Assembly (NCBI GenBank): GCA_009746045.1
Contig: RPFO01000312.1
Coordinates: forward strand, 3,939,502 to 4,003,501
Length of the DNA: 64,000 bases
Direction of reading: 5' to 3'
Source of the DNA: Mesostigma viride
Lineage: Eukaryota > Streptophyta > Mesostigmatophyceae > Mesostigmatales > Mesostigmataceae
Part shown: positions 45,501 through 57,300 of the stretch, piece after piece
How the letters are laid out: every line of letters begins with the position of its first letter
Position numbering within the stretch: position 1 is the first letter of the stretch
Made by a program: the position numbers and the translations under genes
The notes under the pieces: model-generated
Told to the model about the DNA's origin: nothing
What the model saw: only the letters and a program-made list of their open reading frames with translations
The model's database searches: none

Positions 45501-48500
45501 GATATAGTACCATCCGTGGTTGTGATATAGTACCATCCGTGGTTGTGATATAGTACCATCCGTGGTTGTGATATAGTACCATCCGTGGTTGTGATATAGT
45601 ACCATCCGTGGTTGTGATATAGTACCATCCGTGGTTGTGATATAGTACCATCCGTGGTTGTGATATAGTACCATCCGTGGTTGTGATATAGTACCATCCG
45701 TGGTTGTGATATAGTACCATCCGTGGTTGTGATATAGTACCATCCGTGGTTGTGATATAGTACCATCCGTGGTTGTGATATAGTACCATCCGTGGTTGTG
45801 ATATAGTACCATCCGTGGTTGTGATATAGTACCATCCGTGGTTGTGATATAGTACCATCCGTGGTTGTGATATAGTACCATCCGTGGTTGTGATATAGTA
45901 CCATCCGTGGTTGTGATATAGTACCATCCGTGGTTGTGATATAGTACCATCCGTGGTTGTGATATAGTACCATCCGTGGTTGTGATATAGTACCATCCGT
46001 GGTTGTGATATAGTACCATCCGTGGTTGTGATATAGTACCATCCGTGGTTGTGATATAGTACCATCCGTGGTTGTGATATAGTACCATCCGTGGTTGTGA
46101 TATAGTACCATCCGTGGTTGTGATATAGTACCATCCGTGGTTGTGATATAGTACCATCCGTGGTTGTGATATAGTACCATCCGTGGTTGTGATATAGTAC
46201 CATCCGTGGTTGTGATATAGTACCATCCGTGGTTGTGATATAGTACCATCCGTGGTTGTGATATAGTACCATCCGTGGTTGTGATATAGTACCATCCGTG
46301 GTTGTGATATAGTACCATCCGTGGTTGTGATATAGTACCATCCGTGGTTGTGATATAGTACCATCCGTGGTTGTGATATAGTACCATCCGTGGTTGTGAT
46401 ATAGTACCATCCGTGGTTGTGATATAGTACCATCCGTGGTTGTGATATAGTACCATCCGTGGTTGTGATATAGTACCATCCGTGGTTGTGATATAGTACC
46501 ATCCGTGGTTGTGATATAGTACCATCCGTGGTTGTGATATAGTACCATCCGTGGTTGTGATATAGTACCATCCGTGGTTGTGATATAGTACCATCCGTGG
46601 TTGTGATATAGTACCATCCGTGGTTGTGATATAGTACCATCCGTGGTTGTGATATAGTACCATCCGTGGTTGTGATATAGTACCATCCGTGGTTGTGATA
46701 TAGTACCATCCGTGGTTGTGATATAGTACCATCCGTGGTTGTGATATAGTACCATCCGTGGTTGTGATATAGTACCATCCGTGGTTGTGATATAGTACCA
46801 TCCGTGGTTGTGATATAGTACCATCCGTGGTTGTGATATAGTACCATCCGTGGTTGTGATATAGTACCATCCGTGGTTGTGATATAGTACCATCCGTGGT
46901 TGTGATATAGTACCATCCGTGGTTGTGATATAGTACCATCCGTGGTTGTGATATAGTACCATCCGTGGTTGTGATATAGTACCATCCGTGGTTGTGATAT
47001 AGTACCATCCGTGGTTGTGATATAGTACCATCCGTGGTTGTGATATAGTACCATCCGTGGTTGTGATATAGTACCATCCGTGGTTGTGATATAGTACCAT
47101 CCGTGGTTGTGATATAGTACCATCCGTGGTTGTGATATAGTACCATCCGTGGTTGTGATATAGTACCATCCGTGGTTGTGATATAGTACCATCCGTGGTT
47201 GTGATATAGTACCATCCGTGGTTGTGATATAGTACCATCCGTGGTTGTGATATAGTACCATCCGTGGTTGTGATATAGTACCATCCGTGGTTGTGATATA
47301 GTACCATCCGTGGTTGTGATATAGTACCATCCGTGGTTGTGATATAGTACCATCCGTGGTTGTGATATAGTACCATCCGTGGTTGTGATATAGTACCATC
47401 CGTGGTTGTGATATAGTACCATCCGTGGTTGTGATATAGTACCATCCGTGGTTGTGATATAGTACCATCCGTGGTTGTGATATAGTACCATCCGTGGTTG
47501 TGATATAGTACCATCCGTGGTTGTGATATAGTACCATCCGTGGTTGTGATATAGTACCATCCGTGGTTGTGATATAGTACCATCCGTGGTTGTGATATAG
47601 TACCATCCGTGGTTGTGATATAGTACCATCCGTGGTTGTGATATAGTACCATCCGTGGTTGTGATATAGTACCATCCGTGGTTGTGATATAGTACCATCC
47701 GTGGTTGTGATATAGTACCATCCGTGGTTGTGATATAGTACCATCCGTGGTTGTGATATAGTACCATCCGTGGTTGTGATATAGTACCATCCGTGGTTGT
47801 GATATAGTACCATCCGTGGTTGTGATATAGTACCATCCGTGGTTGTGATATAGTACCATCCGTGGTTGTGATATAGTACCATCCGTGGTTGTGATATAGT
47901 ACCATCCGTGGTTGTGATATAGTACCATCCGTGGTTGTGATATAGTACCATCCGTGGTTGTGATATAGTACCATCCGTGGTTGTGATATAGTACCATCCG
48001 TGGTTGTGATATAGTACCATCCGTGGTTGTGATATAGTACCATCCGTGGTTGTGATATAGTACCATCCGTGGTTGTGATATAGTACCATCCGTGGTTGTG
48101 ATATAGTACCATCCGTGGTTGTGATATAGTACCATCCGTGGTTGTGATATAGTACCATCCGTGGTTGTGATATAGTACCATCCGTGGTTGTGATATAGTA
48201 CCATCCGTGGTTGTGATATAGTACCATCCGTGGTTGTGATATAGTACCATCCGTGGTTGTGATATAGCACCATCCGTGGTTGTGATATAGAACCATCCGT
48301 GGTTGTGATATAGTACCATCCGTGGTTGTGATATAATACCATCCATGGTTGTGATATAGTACCATCCGTGGTTGTGATATAGTACCATCCGTGGTTGTGA
48401 TATAATACCATCCGTGGTTGTGATATAGTACCATCCATGGTTGTGATATAGTACCATCCGTGGTTGTGAGCGCTCTTCTCGTGTGACATCCTTTTGAACG

Positions 48501-51500
48501 ATGGTCCACCACCGCGCCCTGCCATCCCACTGCGCTCCATGGCCCCATCCTTTGCTTCGCCTGCCTGCGGGATATCTTGTCTTCAAGGCAGCTCATCATT
48601 GTGTTGCTGCGCCTGCTGGGAACTGCCTGACCCTCGAGAGCAGCCCTCGAGTGAGAACTAGATCCACCGACTCAACCCCTGACCCCGCACGCATGTGGTA
48701 TTTCAACCATGCCATGGACGCCGCAATCCAGTACTGGAATATTTCCATCCGCTATAATTTCCATCCACAATCCAGTACTGGTTACAAAGTGATATTATCC
48801 GCAGGTCCCAGCGGCGCCGCATCGTCTATTGGTGCTCGAGGCTCACCATTCCCTGCAACGGTTGTAATGATGCCATGCCACTGTTTTAACGATGCCATGA
48901 ACGCACAACACCTTCCGAAGATTCCAGCGACGCCGCGTCATCTATGAGATGCTCGAGTCCAGGGCCCTGGGGCGTCTGGTGCGCGTCAACCTGACGTCCC
49001 TGGAGACCCACACGCTGGCGGCCGGCCTTCCCTTCCCCAATGGCGTGACCGTGTCCACCGACGGCACCCGCGTGTTCTTCGCATCCACCACGCGAGCATG
49101 CATATACCAGTACCACCTGGAGGGGCCGCGGTCAGGGACCGTCTCCACGCTCGTGGACGACCTGCCAGGGACCATGGGTGCGTGATGCTTTTGGCGATTG
49201 AATCTGGGTTGAATCCAGCTTGGTTGATTGGCCAGGAGGCGGCTGCCTGGGTCATCGCGTGAGACTAAGCCAGCACCCCCCCGCCCCCCGTTGGGAAGCC
49301 TTGTCATGCGTAGCTCTTCCTTGAGCCGAGGGTTGAGGGGAGTAGAAGAGTTGCGGGGACAGAGCCAGCGAGGACAGCGGCTGAGAGATGAATCCTTGGA
49401 GGAACCAAGGTGAGATGAACCAAGGGGAGAGGAAGCAAGGGGAGAGGAAGCAAGGGGAGAGGAAGCAAGGGGAGAGGAAGCAAGGGGAGAGGAAGCAAGG
49501 GGAGAGGAAGCAAGGGGAGAGGAAGCAAGGGGAGAGGAAGCAAGGGGAGAGGAAGCAAGGGGAGAGGAAGCAAGGGGAGAGGAAGCAAGGGGAGAGGAAG
49601 CAAGGGGAGAGGAAGCAAGGGGAGAGGAAGCAAGGGGAGAGGAAGCAAGGGGAGAGGGACCAAGGGGAGAGGAAGCAAGGGGAGAGGAAGCAAGGGGAGA
49701 GGAAGCAAGGGGAGAGGAAGCAAGGGGAGAGGAAGAAAGGGGAGAGGAAGCAAGGGGAGAGGAGCCAAGGGGAGAGGACAGCTGTTAGGGGCACCAGAGT
49801 TGAGGCGACAACGGGGTGAGGCCAGAAAGGGGCTTGGGAGGAGGGAGGAGGGAGGAGGAGAGGAGGAGGAGAGGGAGGAGGGAGGAGGAGGGAGGAGGGG
49901 AGGAGGAGGGGAGGAGGGAGGAGGGAGGAGGGAGGAGGAGGAGGGAGGAGGGAGGAGGGAGGAGGGAGGAGGGAGGAGGGAGGAGGGAGGAGGGAGGAGG
50001 GAGGAGGCAGGAGGGAGGAGGGGGAGGGAGGGAGGGAGGGAGGGAGGGAGGGAGGGAGGGAGGGAGGAGGGAGGAGGGAGGGAGGGAGGGAGGGAGGGAG
50101 GGAGGGAGGGAGGAGGGAGGGAGGGAGAGGGAGGGAGGGAGGGAGGGAGGGAGGGAGGGAGGGAGGGAGGAGGGAGGAGGGAGGGAGGAGGGAGGGAGGG
50201 AGGGAGGGAGGGAGGAGGGAGGGAGGGAGGAGGGAGGGAGGGAGGGAGGGAGGGAGGGAGGGAGGGAGGGAGGGAGGGAGGGAGGGAGGGAGGGAGGGTG
50301 GTGGTGGTGGTGGGGGGTGTTCTAATGTGTCGCTGTGTGCAAGCACCACTGGCAAGCACCGCTGCTTGCAGCAGGGACCATGCAATGCAGAAGGCTTGCA
50401 CTCGGTAGCGCGCAGTGCAGGACCTTTGCATGCCTCCACATCTAAAGCATCTATTTGGTGTGCGGAGGTGCTCCTCAGTCCTTGCTACCCCTAACCCCTT
50501 GCAATATGGGGGAGCGGTGGCAGCTGTTCGTCGTGTTGCTAGAGGGTTATCTCCGCCAAACCTGCTGGCTACCATTCTGGGGACCAACATGTGTTATTGC
50601 CGGCAGATGCACGGATTCAGAAGGTGTTCAGAATGCAGGCGCCAGCAGTTCCCTGGGATGCCCTCAAACCCCACTCTCATTCCTGGTAGTGGCAGACATA
50701 GGAAGGAAGTACATTCTGGTCTGGTCTGGTCATCCCTTTAACCCTCAGCGCGACCTGCCCTCTTGTGTACCTGTCTCTTTTTTTCCCTTACTTCAGACAA
50801 CATCCGCCGCAACCCGGGGGGCAACATCTGGGTGGCCCTGGGCAGCAAGCGCGCAAAGCCCTTTGCGTTCACACAGTTCACCGCCGGGCGCCCCTGGATC
50901 CGTCTGCTGGTGTCCCGCATCATGAAGCCCTCGTGGGTGCTGGCCCTCATCCCGTCCTATGGCATGATCCTGGAGGTCGATGACGAGGGCAAGATCCTTC
51001 GCAACCTGCAGGTATGCGCGTCGCCTCTCGATCATTAACAGGTGGCATATCTGGTACTGGTTTTGATATTGAAACTTGTGCGTTGTAGTCGAGCCTAACC
51101 GGGGCAACCCATTTATTCTAGGTAAGAGGGATATCTAGGTAAGATATTGGAACATGGATAGGCTCGACCCTTGTAAATTATCACGTGAATATGTCGTGTT
51201 TTGGTCCTGTTTTTCATGGGGGAATGATCAGAGGATGTACTTGCCCGCAACTTTGGTGAGCCGTGCAATGCAGTATAGTTGGTTTCTTCTGACCAATCAC
51301 CAGTCAATATCTGCTGTAAATTTGAAGAAACAAGCATGCTGTCCTAATGGCTGGCAGAAGGGAAAAGCCAAGTTGTCAATCGCCTTCTTGAAGCGTGTTA
51401 CTACACACATGTTGTATGCCAGGGATTCTCTAGTTCTACAACACATGCAAGTAGCCTCCACTGCATCTCAGGCGATGCAAAGAAGCTACCTTTTTATCTT

Positions 51501-52472
51501 TTGTGCCTGTAATAGGCATGCACCTGCTTTGGTTTCCCATGCGTATGCCATGCTGACTTCGACGTGAAGGGAATGGTCCATGTTAGCATTGCTTGGCTCA
51601 TAGGTGCTGCCGGGATGTGGATTCCATTTGTTTTGTCCATTTTATCTAGGGATGCCGTGTTTACCATCCGGCTTGCTTATCTGGTAATTGATGCTCGTAA
51701 GTCCCCGCCGATAAAGGATGGCGTTACCCATGAAGGGGCGTGAGGTAGGGAGGGTACTCTGTCCGTTTCAGGGGCGTCCTGGTCATGCCGTCTCCCCTGG
51801 TTGCTATGTGTGCTCAGACGTCTTGCTAATGCTATGCCTGCAAGAGCTGCATGCACAGAATTCCACGTAGAAAGCATCCCAGCACGCACGGACACACACA
51901 ACTGCACGCACGCGTACATGCAGGAACCAGGGACCAGGGAGGTGATGTCGGGGCTCACGGCTGTGCTCGCCATCCAAAGATTGCACATGTTTGCTTTCCT
52001 GAGCTAAGCAGGACCTAGTCCCCACACCAACTTTTAATGGCTGTCAGTGATGGGATGGCTGCTGCATGGCACATATTTTATAGTCGCCTTTTCTTGGCCA
52101 ATGGAGGATGTGCCTGATGGTCCTGAGAGGATGGGACCGTTTGTACAGAAAGGTCGTGGCCACATTCATTTCTTTGCACATTTACAATTGTAATTATGTG
52201 GTCGCTCAACAAGCTGTTATCACATTCTTTCACTGTTGATATGCCATCAGACATGCTCACACACAAGCGTACTTGCTTTTCTCGTTTTTCTTGTGCAGGA
52301 TCCCACGGGGTATCTTCCATGGATTAGCGAGGTGGAAGAAAAGGGAAACTGTCTCTACATGGGGTCTTGGAGAAACCCTTTCATTGCCCGCAAGTGCTTC
52401 AATGATGTCCGTAATCATGGCTTGCCTGCTGCAAAGACACGCCAGGCAGGTAGAGACAGCTTGGAACTTTGA
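30567..52472 (+). CDS. APMAP: APMAP / strictosidine synthase-like protein (complete, 5 exons)
   Basis: Exons: 30567-30912, 31185-31380, 48921-49177, 50797-51011, 52299-52472 (stop TGA). The sum is 1188 nt, 395 residues, with matching phases 1, 2, 1, 0. Residues 4-20 are a hydrophobic signal anchor. A six-bladed beta-propeller follows: AESFAVDGAGYIYTGLNDGR, CGRPLGMRF, LLIADAYFGLLALDVGTGK, YLTDSSSKFQRRR (formed only by splicing across the giant intron), LPFPNGVTVSTDG, PGTMDNIRRN, and ISEVEEKGNCLYMGSWRNPF at the end. These are the signature blades of APMAP and plant SSL proteins (family members near 400 residues). The likely role is an ER or surface membrane-anchored, Ca-dependent lactonase/arylesterase-type hydrolase; strictosidine synthase activity itself is unlikely outside alkaloid-making plants. 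The ATG at 30567 is chosen because the anchor follows directly. Confidence 0.92.
32222..48470 (+). repeat. 16.2-kb array of a 23-bp tandem repeat (~706 copies)
   Basis: The unit is gatatagtaccatccgtgg plus ttgt. Changes are confined to the edges: gaaccgtccatgg and gcaccatcc variants before about 32410, and gcacc, gaacc, gataatacc and ccatccatgg variants after about 48260. The ~15.8-kb core reads as the same unit throughout. This edge-degenerate, core-uniform pattern is that of an array homogenised by unequal exchange. The - strand lacks stops in all three frames because 23 is not a multiple of 3; no gene is implied. Confidence 0.98.
48804..48845 (+). pseudogene. Decayed duplicate of the head of APMAP exon 3, with its own AG acceptor
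   Basis: tccgcag|gtcccagcggcgccg at 48799-48819 onward matches the true exon start (ag|attccagcgacgccg at 48921), continuing through catcgtctatt versus catctatg and tgctcgag in both; about 30 of 38 bases agree. Using this acceptor would keep the phase (SQRRRIVYW) but reach a stop within about 26 codons. It therefore looks like an exon-edge copy now inside the intron. Confidence 0.75.
49405..49785 (+). repeat. 15-bp purine-rich minisatellite (ggggagaggaagcaa)n
   Basis: About 25 copies of a 15-bp unit, near-perfect, in APMAP intron 49178-50796. 15 is a multiple of three, so it reads as a five-residue peptide repeat; this is incidental. Confidence 0.96.
49835..50300 (+). repeat. (GGGA/GGGAGGA)n homopurine tract
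   Basis: About 460 bp of almost pure G/A: mixed ggaggagggag units then regular ggga. Same APMAP intron. Together with the preceding array it makes nearly 900 bp of strongly purine-biased sense strand, able in principle to form triplex or G-quadruplex structures. Confidence 0.95.
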
Positions 52473-52977
52473 AATGTAATCAGATTAGCCATTGCATTGT
52501 TAGGACGATTCATGCATGAGCACAAATGGATGGCCGTCCCCTATGGGGACCCAGCAAAACATGTGTTTGCAAGGCGGCTGCCGGGTATGAAACTTAAACC
52601 TGCTGCTACTATTAGGTTGAGCCTGCCAGCATCCGACCAAGGCCAAACATTCCAGGGGAACCCCCTACCAGTTCTTTAAGTTATATCATGCATGGTACTT
52701 TTGTTTACCCCCTTAAACATCGATCATAGCAAAAATAAAAAATTAAGGCCCCTGCCGCCCTGGTGTGGTGCGCGCCGGGCCTGCCACATGAGAAAATTCT
52801 TGAGGAGGTAGACTTTTCATGATCAGCATATCTAAATAGTAGTTCGCCGACAATTAGCCGATCAAGAACATGCAACATTCTTGACTAGTAATTATTAATT
52901 GCTCATGTTGCGCTCGGTTGCCTCTATAGGTGATCGATCGGACACAGTCGAAGTTGGTAATGCCACGCGCCGACTGC

Positions 52978-53358
52978 CATTAATTAATAGACACGTGACT
53001 GCGTCACGTTAGCATAAGTCCTCAGTGCATGGGAGGGGAAAATGGGATGGAATGGATGGTGTAAGCTATATCTAGGTCATAGTTACAGGGTTGTGGGCGC
53101 ACCACGGCCCGAATCGCTATGAATGCCATACACGGTCACACGCGGATCGAGCCCCCATAGACTTGGGGGTGGTCTTCTTATAATTCACGATCGATCACTA
53201 CTTTCTATCTATCCTTGCGTACTATCTGCCTCCATATTACAGACAAACCAGGAGGCTGCCCGGCCGGGTGTGAGCCCATCACGTCTAGTGTAGCACATGT
53301 CCATGCCGAGTACTATCACGAAAAGTCCACGGGTACCGGTGGGGGCCCTGCCGCGCGG
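52978..53358 (+). repeat. Dispersed repeat, copy B
   Basis: Same-orientation homologue of 20195-20550, with small insertions (for example gatcg at 53146-53150 and about 12 bases near 53180). Both copies begin in a TTAATTAA tract and end at gccctgccgcgcg. Both sit in convergent intergenic regions. Confidence 0.85.
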
Positions 53359-53394
53359 CATGTTTCCTATAATGAGCCTTTTATAATTAAGGAT

Positions 53395-53471
53395 CACACA
53401 TGCACATGCACATGCACATGCACATGCACATGCACATGCACATGCACATGCACATGCACATGCACATGCAC
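53395..53471 (+). repeat. (acatgc)n hexanucleotide microsatellite
   Basis: About 12 perfect copies of the hexamer just after dispersed repeat copy B. Confidence 0.97.
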
Positions 53472-53956
53472 TCTAGCTGGCGATATGGCATTAAATTCTC
53501 TACTAGCGCATGTCTTGGGTATGTAACTAGTGAGACTTAGTAATTAACTATTGGTTAACTATCAAGGAGACAACAATTGGTTAACTATGTATGCCTCCTC
53601 TAATTAATTAATGTATGCCTCCTACAGGCACTATACCAGCTGAGCCACGAGCATTATTTAACCATGTACATGTGTGCCACACTCCAGATGATGCCTAGTT
53701 TTATTTAGTTATGCTGTGCCCATGCAGAGAGCTGCTCTCTGCTGAGATGCCACGCTCTAGTTTTTGGTATAGCCATGATGATCTTCCCCCACATGGCATG
53801 CTCCCCCTTAGCTGGGCATAGCGTGATAGACCATGAGGGTGCAGGTGCCCTAGTGCACCTAGAGCAAGGGTAGCTTACATTCCCACCCTTGCATGAAGTA
53901 GCCTAGAATGTATTAAAAGCCATATGCCCCTTCTCAGGGATATGTGCTACATTTAC

Positions 53957-53998
53957 TCCCAACGGAGTGATGTTCCTTATTAATGAATTAATTAATTC
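53957..53998 (+). repeat. Short dispersed block shared with 9742-9773
   Basis: tcccaacggagtgatgttcc followed by ttattaatgaattaatt matches tcccaacggagttatgttcc plus taattaattaat at 9742-9773. Both end in a TTAA-rich tract. Too short to classify. Confidence 0.6.
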
Positions 53999-54311
53999 AT
54001 TAACTATGTATAGCTTGTTTCATGGGATTGGAGAGGTCATGGATCAAAACGTCACATGTAAGATATATAGTAGTGTTAAAATTTTCATTTCATGATCAAG
54101 CGACAGTGGATCGATGATGAGAGTGACCCCTTCACAGCCTCGCAAGTTGGCACATGATATCAATTAGCATGTGCATGACATGCACTCTGCTTGAGCTTAA
54201 TGTTTCATTTATTAATTACCCAAATGTCATGCACACGCATGCGCACATCCAAGACATCAACGTCATAAATAAACCGGCCGGCTTGTGTAGGCACACCCTC
54301 CAGTTTCCCAC

Positions 54312-57300
54312 TCAGATCTGGATTTCCCTCACCACAGGCTTGCGTATGTGCCGCATCGTGGCGCCCGTCTCGGTCGGCTTGACCGGTTTAAACATGCCGT
54401 ACGGCCGGGGAATGCCCAGCTCCTCGGAGATATAAGCATTTGGCCGCGTCTCGGCGGTGGTGACCACCTTGCCGGCCTCGATCGCATCGGCCTCGGCCTT
54501 CTCTGCCACGCGGGTGGCGCGCATCTCCTCGGCCATGACGCGCTCCCGCTCCATGCGGTACCACTCGTGCTCCGAGTCCTCCGTGGGGGGCAGCCCCTGC
54601 GCCACGCGCTCCCTGGCCGCTACCACCACCCCCTCCATCTCCTGACGCTCCTGCGCTAGCTTCATCGCCGTCGCCTGTGGTCGAGGGAGAGGGTGTGCCC
54701 ATGCATGCACGGATCCGGACACGGGTGTATCGTCAAGATTAGTATGAGCACGCACATGTGGTGGTTGTTTCCTGAGAGTGCATGTGGCATAATCAGCCCA
54801 CTACAAGCAAAAGACAGCCAAATGCAGGTTTTTCTTCTTGCCCGCCCCCTCCTCCGCCCCTCCCCCCTCCCAGGGCATGCATCGAGTTAACTTATGGACC
54901 AAAAGGGTTTTCTAGCAACGACTGGCTCCCAGCACACAGTCATAAGAGCTGGCTCCCATAGTCAGCATGCAATGCCAGCCCGGGTTGTTCCCGCGGCCAC
55001 TTGGCTCTCTTAATCCCAGCAGCCATGACCCACGGACCAAGTCTTCAGTAGCCTAGATGGTTCCACTATATACCAGGCAGAGCATATAACTGGTATCACA
55101 CGGATGGCTAGTGTGTGCGCCCAATACATGACCATTGTTCTAGTAGTATATTTTTGTCGTATCTTACTTTCATACAGGCAACGTAGCCAACACAATATGC
55201 GGCCACCCACCCATCTATTACGCTTGTTTAGTCATACACACACAACAATATGTTGCGCCTGCCCACCCACCTGGTACATGGACAGCTCCGACACGGTGGC
55301 CATCATGCGGCGGCTGGTCTCGCGCAGCTTGGTCTGGTAGTCGTTCACGTTCGACGCGAGGCCGATCGTCTCCGTGCGGCCCTGGGGGAAGAAGGGTGGG
55401 CAAGGGTTTGAGGAAGGGGTTGGAAAAGGGGGTCGGGATAGAGTTGAAAATGGGTCCGGGGGGGGGGCAACCGCGGAAACCAGTGGCACAAGCGGGGTAC
55501 GCTGGACAGGGTCCACACGGCCAACAGGGGTAGCAAAAGCAGCACGGGTAACATAAACAGCATGGGCAGCACTATTTGCTCCCCGCCGCTAGTGCATGCG
55601 CAACACGAGGCCCATGCCACAAAGCAGGCCATGCGCAAGGACACATGCTGCGAGGGTAACGAAAAACATGACGCAGCAGCCGTGGGATGTGCAGCCAATA
55701 GTGCATTACGCTGGCATCGCTGAATTCCAATTGCGGTGGGGGGCAAGCCCAAGGTGCGCGCGAGAGCTTGCAGACAATGCAGACAATGCAGACAATGCCG
55801 ACAATGCCGACAAGGCAGACAAGGCAGACAAGGCAGACAAGGCAGACAAGGCAGACAAGGCAGACAATTCAGACAGTGCAGACAATGCCGAAAAGGCCGA
55901 CTATGCCGAGAATGCCTCCTAGCCGCCGCGGCCGCCAAGGCTGCCAAGGCCACCACGGCCGCCACAGCCGCCCACGGCCGCCCACGGCCGCCCATGGCCG
56001 CCCACGGCCGCCCACGGCCGCCCATGGCCGCCCACGGCCGCCCACGGCCGCCCACGGCCGCCCACGGCCGCCCACCGCCGCCCACGGCCGCCAAGGCCGA
56101 CAAGGCATCGCTCGCAAAAGGAGACGAAATACGCCGAATTCGGCCGGCACATACATGCGCGGTAGAAGGCAAGTGCAGCAGCACACCATCTCCTTTCCAT
56201 CCCCTTTGTCAGCCACACAACCTCTTCCATAATTTGCGGCCTTTACGTACCGCGGCGGCCTGTCGTCGCAGCCGGTCGCTCAAGCTGGTGATCTCCTCCA
56301 GAATCAACTCCTTCTCCAGCAGCTGCTCCTTCTTGTCGTTCAACCGCTCCTCCAGCTGCAGCACCTTGGCCTCCAGCTCCTCCTTGTCAGGAATGCGGCC
56401 CTCCAGCCGCCGCCATCGTGCGCGGTTGGCCGGGTCCTCGAGCAAGGTGGACAGCTCATCCGCGCGCTGCCTCTCGTCATGCAGCTGTTGCTGCAGGCGC
56501 ACAATCTCCTCGTCGATCCTGGTGGTGGTGGGAGGTGGGAGGACAATGCGTCCAAGGATGGTTAGACTCCTCATTGGTCGTGCAAGGGGGGAGAAACACA
56601 AGGAGGGGCTTACATGTAGCATCAAAGAGGTTGCTTCTGGTGTGGGGGAGCAAGGTTTACATGTACTAATATTAAAAGAGATTAATCTCCTCACTGATCC
56701 TGGTGGTGGAGAGCCATTAGAGGAGAATGTTTCCAAGAATGAACTCCTCCATGGACGGGCAGGGTGGCAAGGTTTACACGCATCTAAGAGGTTGCTTTCC
56801 CTTGTCGATCCTGGAGGGAAGAAAAAGGGAGGGGAAAGAGAAAGGGGATTCTCCTCTTCGATGACCCTCAAAGGGGGGCAACGCGCAGAATGCGACACAA
56901 GGTGTGGCAGGTGTGCATCACAGGGTGGTAGGGTGGTTATTCTCTCATCGATCATATTGGAGGGCAGGGTTCAGGTGCAGAGAGCGTAGGAGGGCTGATC
57001 CATGCCCGTCAAAGGAATTCCTAGCCTCATCCTCAGCCCTGGGGCGACAAGGCGGGGATGTGCCAGTGGGAGGGATGACGTGCAACCCCCATGCGGCAAG
57101 CAGAGAACCAGGGTCTCGCTTGCATGCGGCCAGGCTAGCACATCCGCAACGAGAGCAAGGCCCCCGCTCCCCACCCTACCCCCCCGTAGAGGGCAGAAGC
57201 AACGTGCACAAGGGCAGGTGTGGCCTCTCCTTGTGGTGCCCCTGCCGCTGGTCTCACGAGTACTGTCGCTGCCAGGAATTCGAATCGACCGGTGGGCTTA

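Larger units (their letters stand above)
31381..48920 (+). other. APMAP: Giant 17.5-kb intron of the APMAP-like gene
   Basis: The donor AGCAA|GTGAGT at 31380/31381 and acceptor CCGAAG|A at 48920/48921 are phase 2; joining them restores DSSSKFQRRR, a conserved family motif. The 31381-32220 part holds no feature except short repeated ttcagcag|gt motifs near 31470-31495. 32222-48470 is the 23-bp array. 48471-48920 contains a decayed copy of the next exon's head. Other introns of the gene are 0.3-1.6 kb. Confidence 0.9.
52473..54311. other. Convergent intergenic region between the APMAP-like gene and MBO2
   Basis: 1.8 kb, AT-rich, between facing 3' ends. It holds dispersed repeat copy B (52978-53358), an (acatgc)n microsatellite (53395-53471) and a short block shared with 9742-9773 (53957-53998). 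No supported gene. Confidence 0.7.

Noticed and set aside
31987-48599. Three overlapping - strand ORFs of about 5,450-5,520 codons
   Set aside because: They are the 23-bp array read in three frames. The unit has no stop on the - strand in any frame and 23 is not a multiple of three. The same region is an intron of the + strand APMAP-like gene.
49252-50590. Long Pro/Leu/Ser-rich - strand ORFs and Gly/Arg/Glu-rich + strand ORFs
   Set aside because: They come from the purine-rich arrays in APMAP intron 3. Flanking exons are on the + strand and splice across them.
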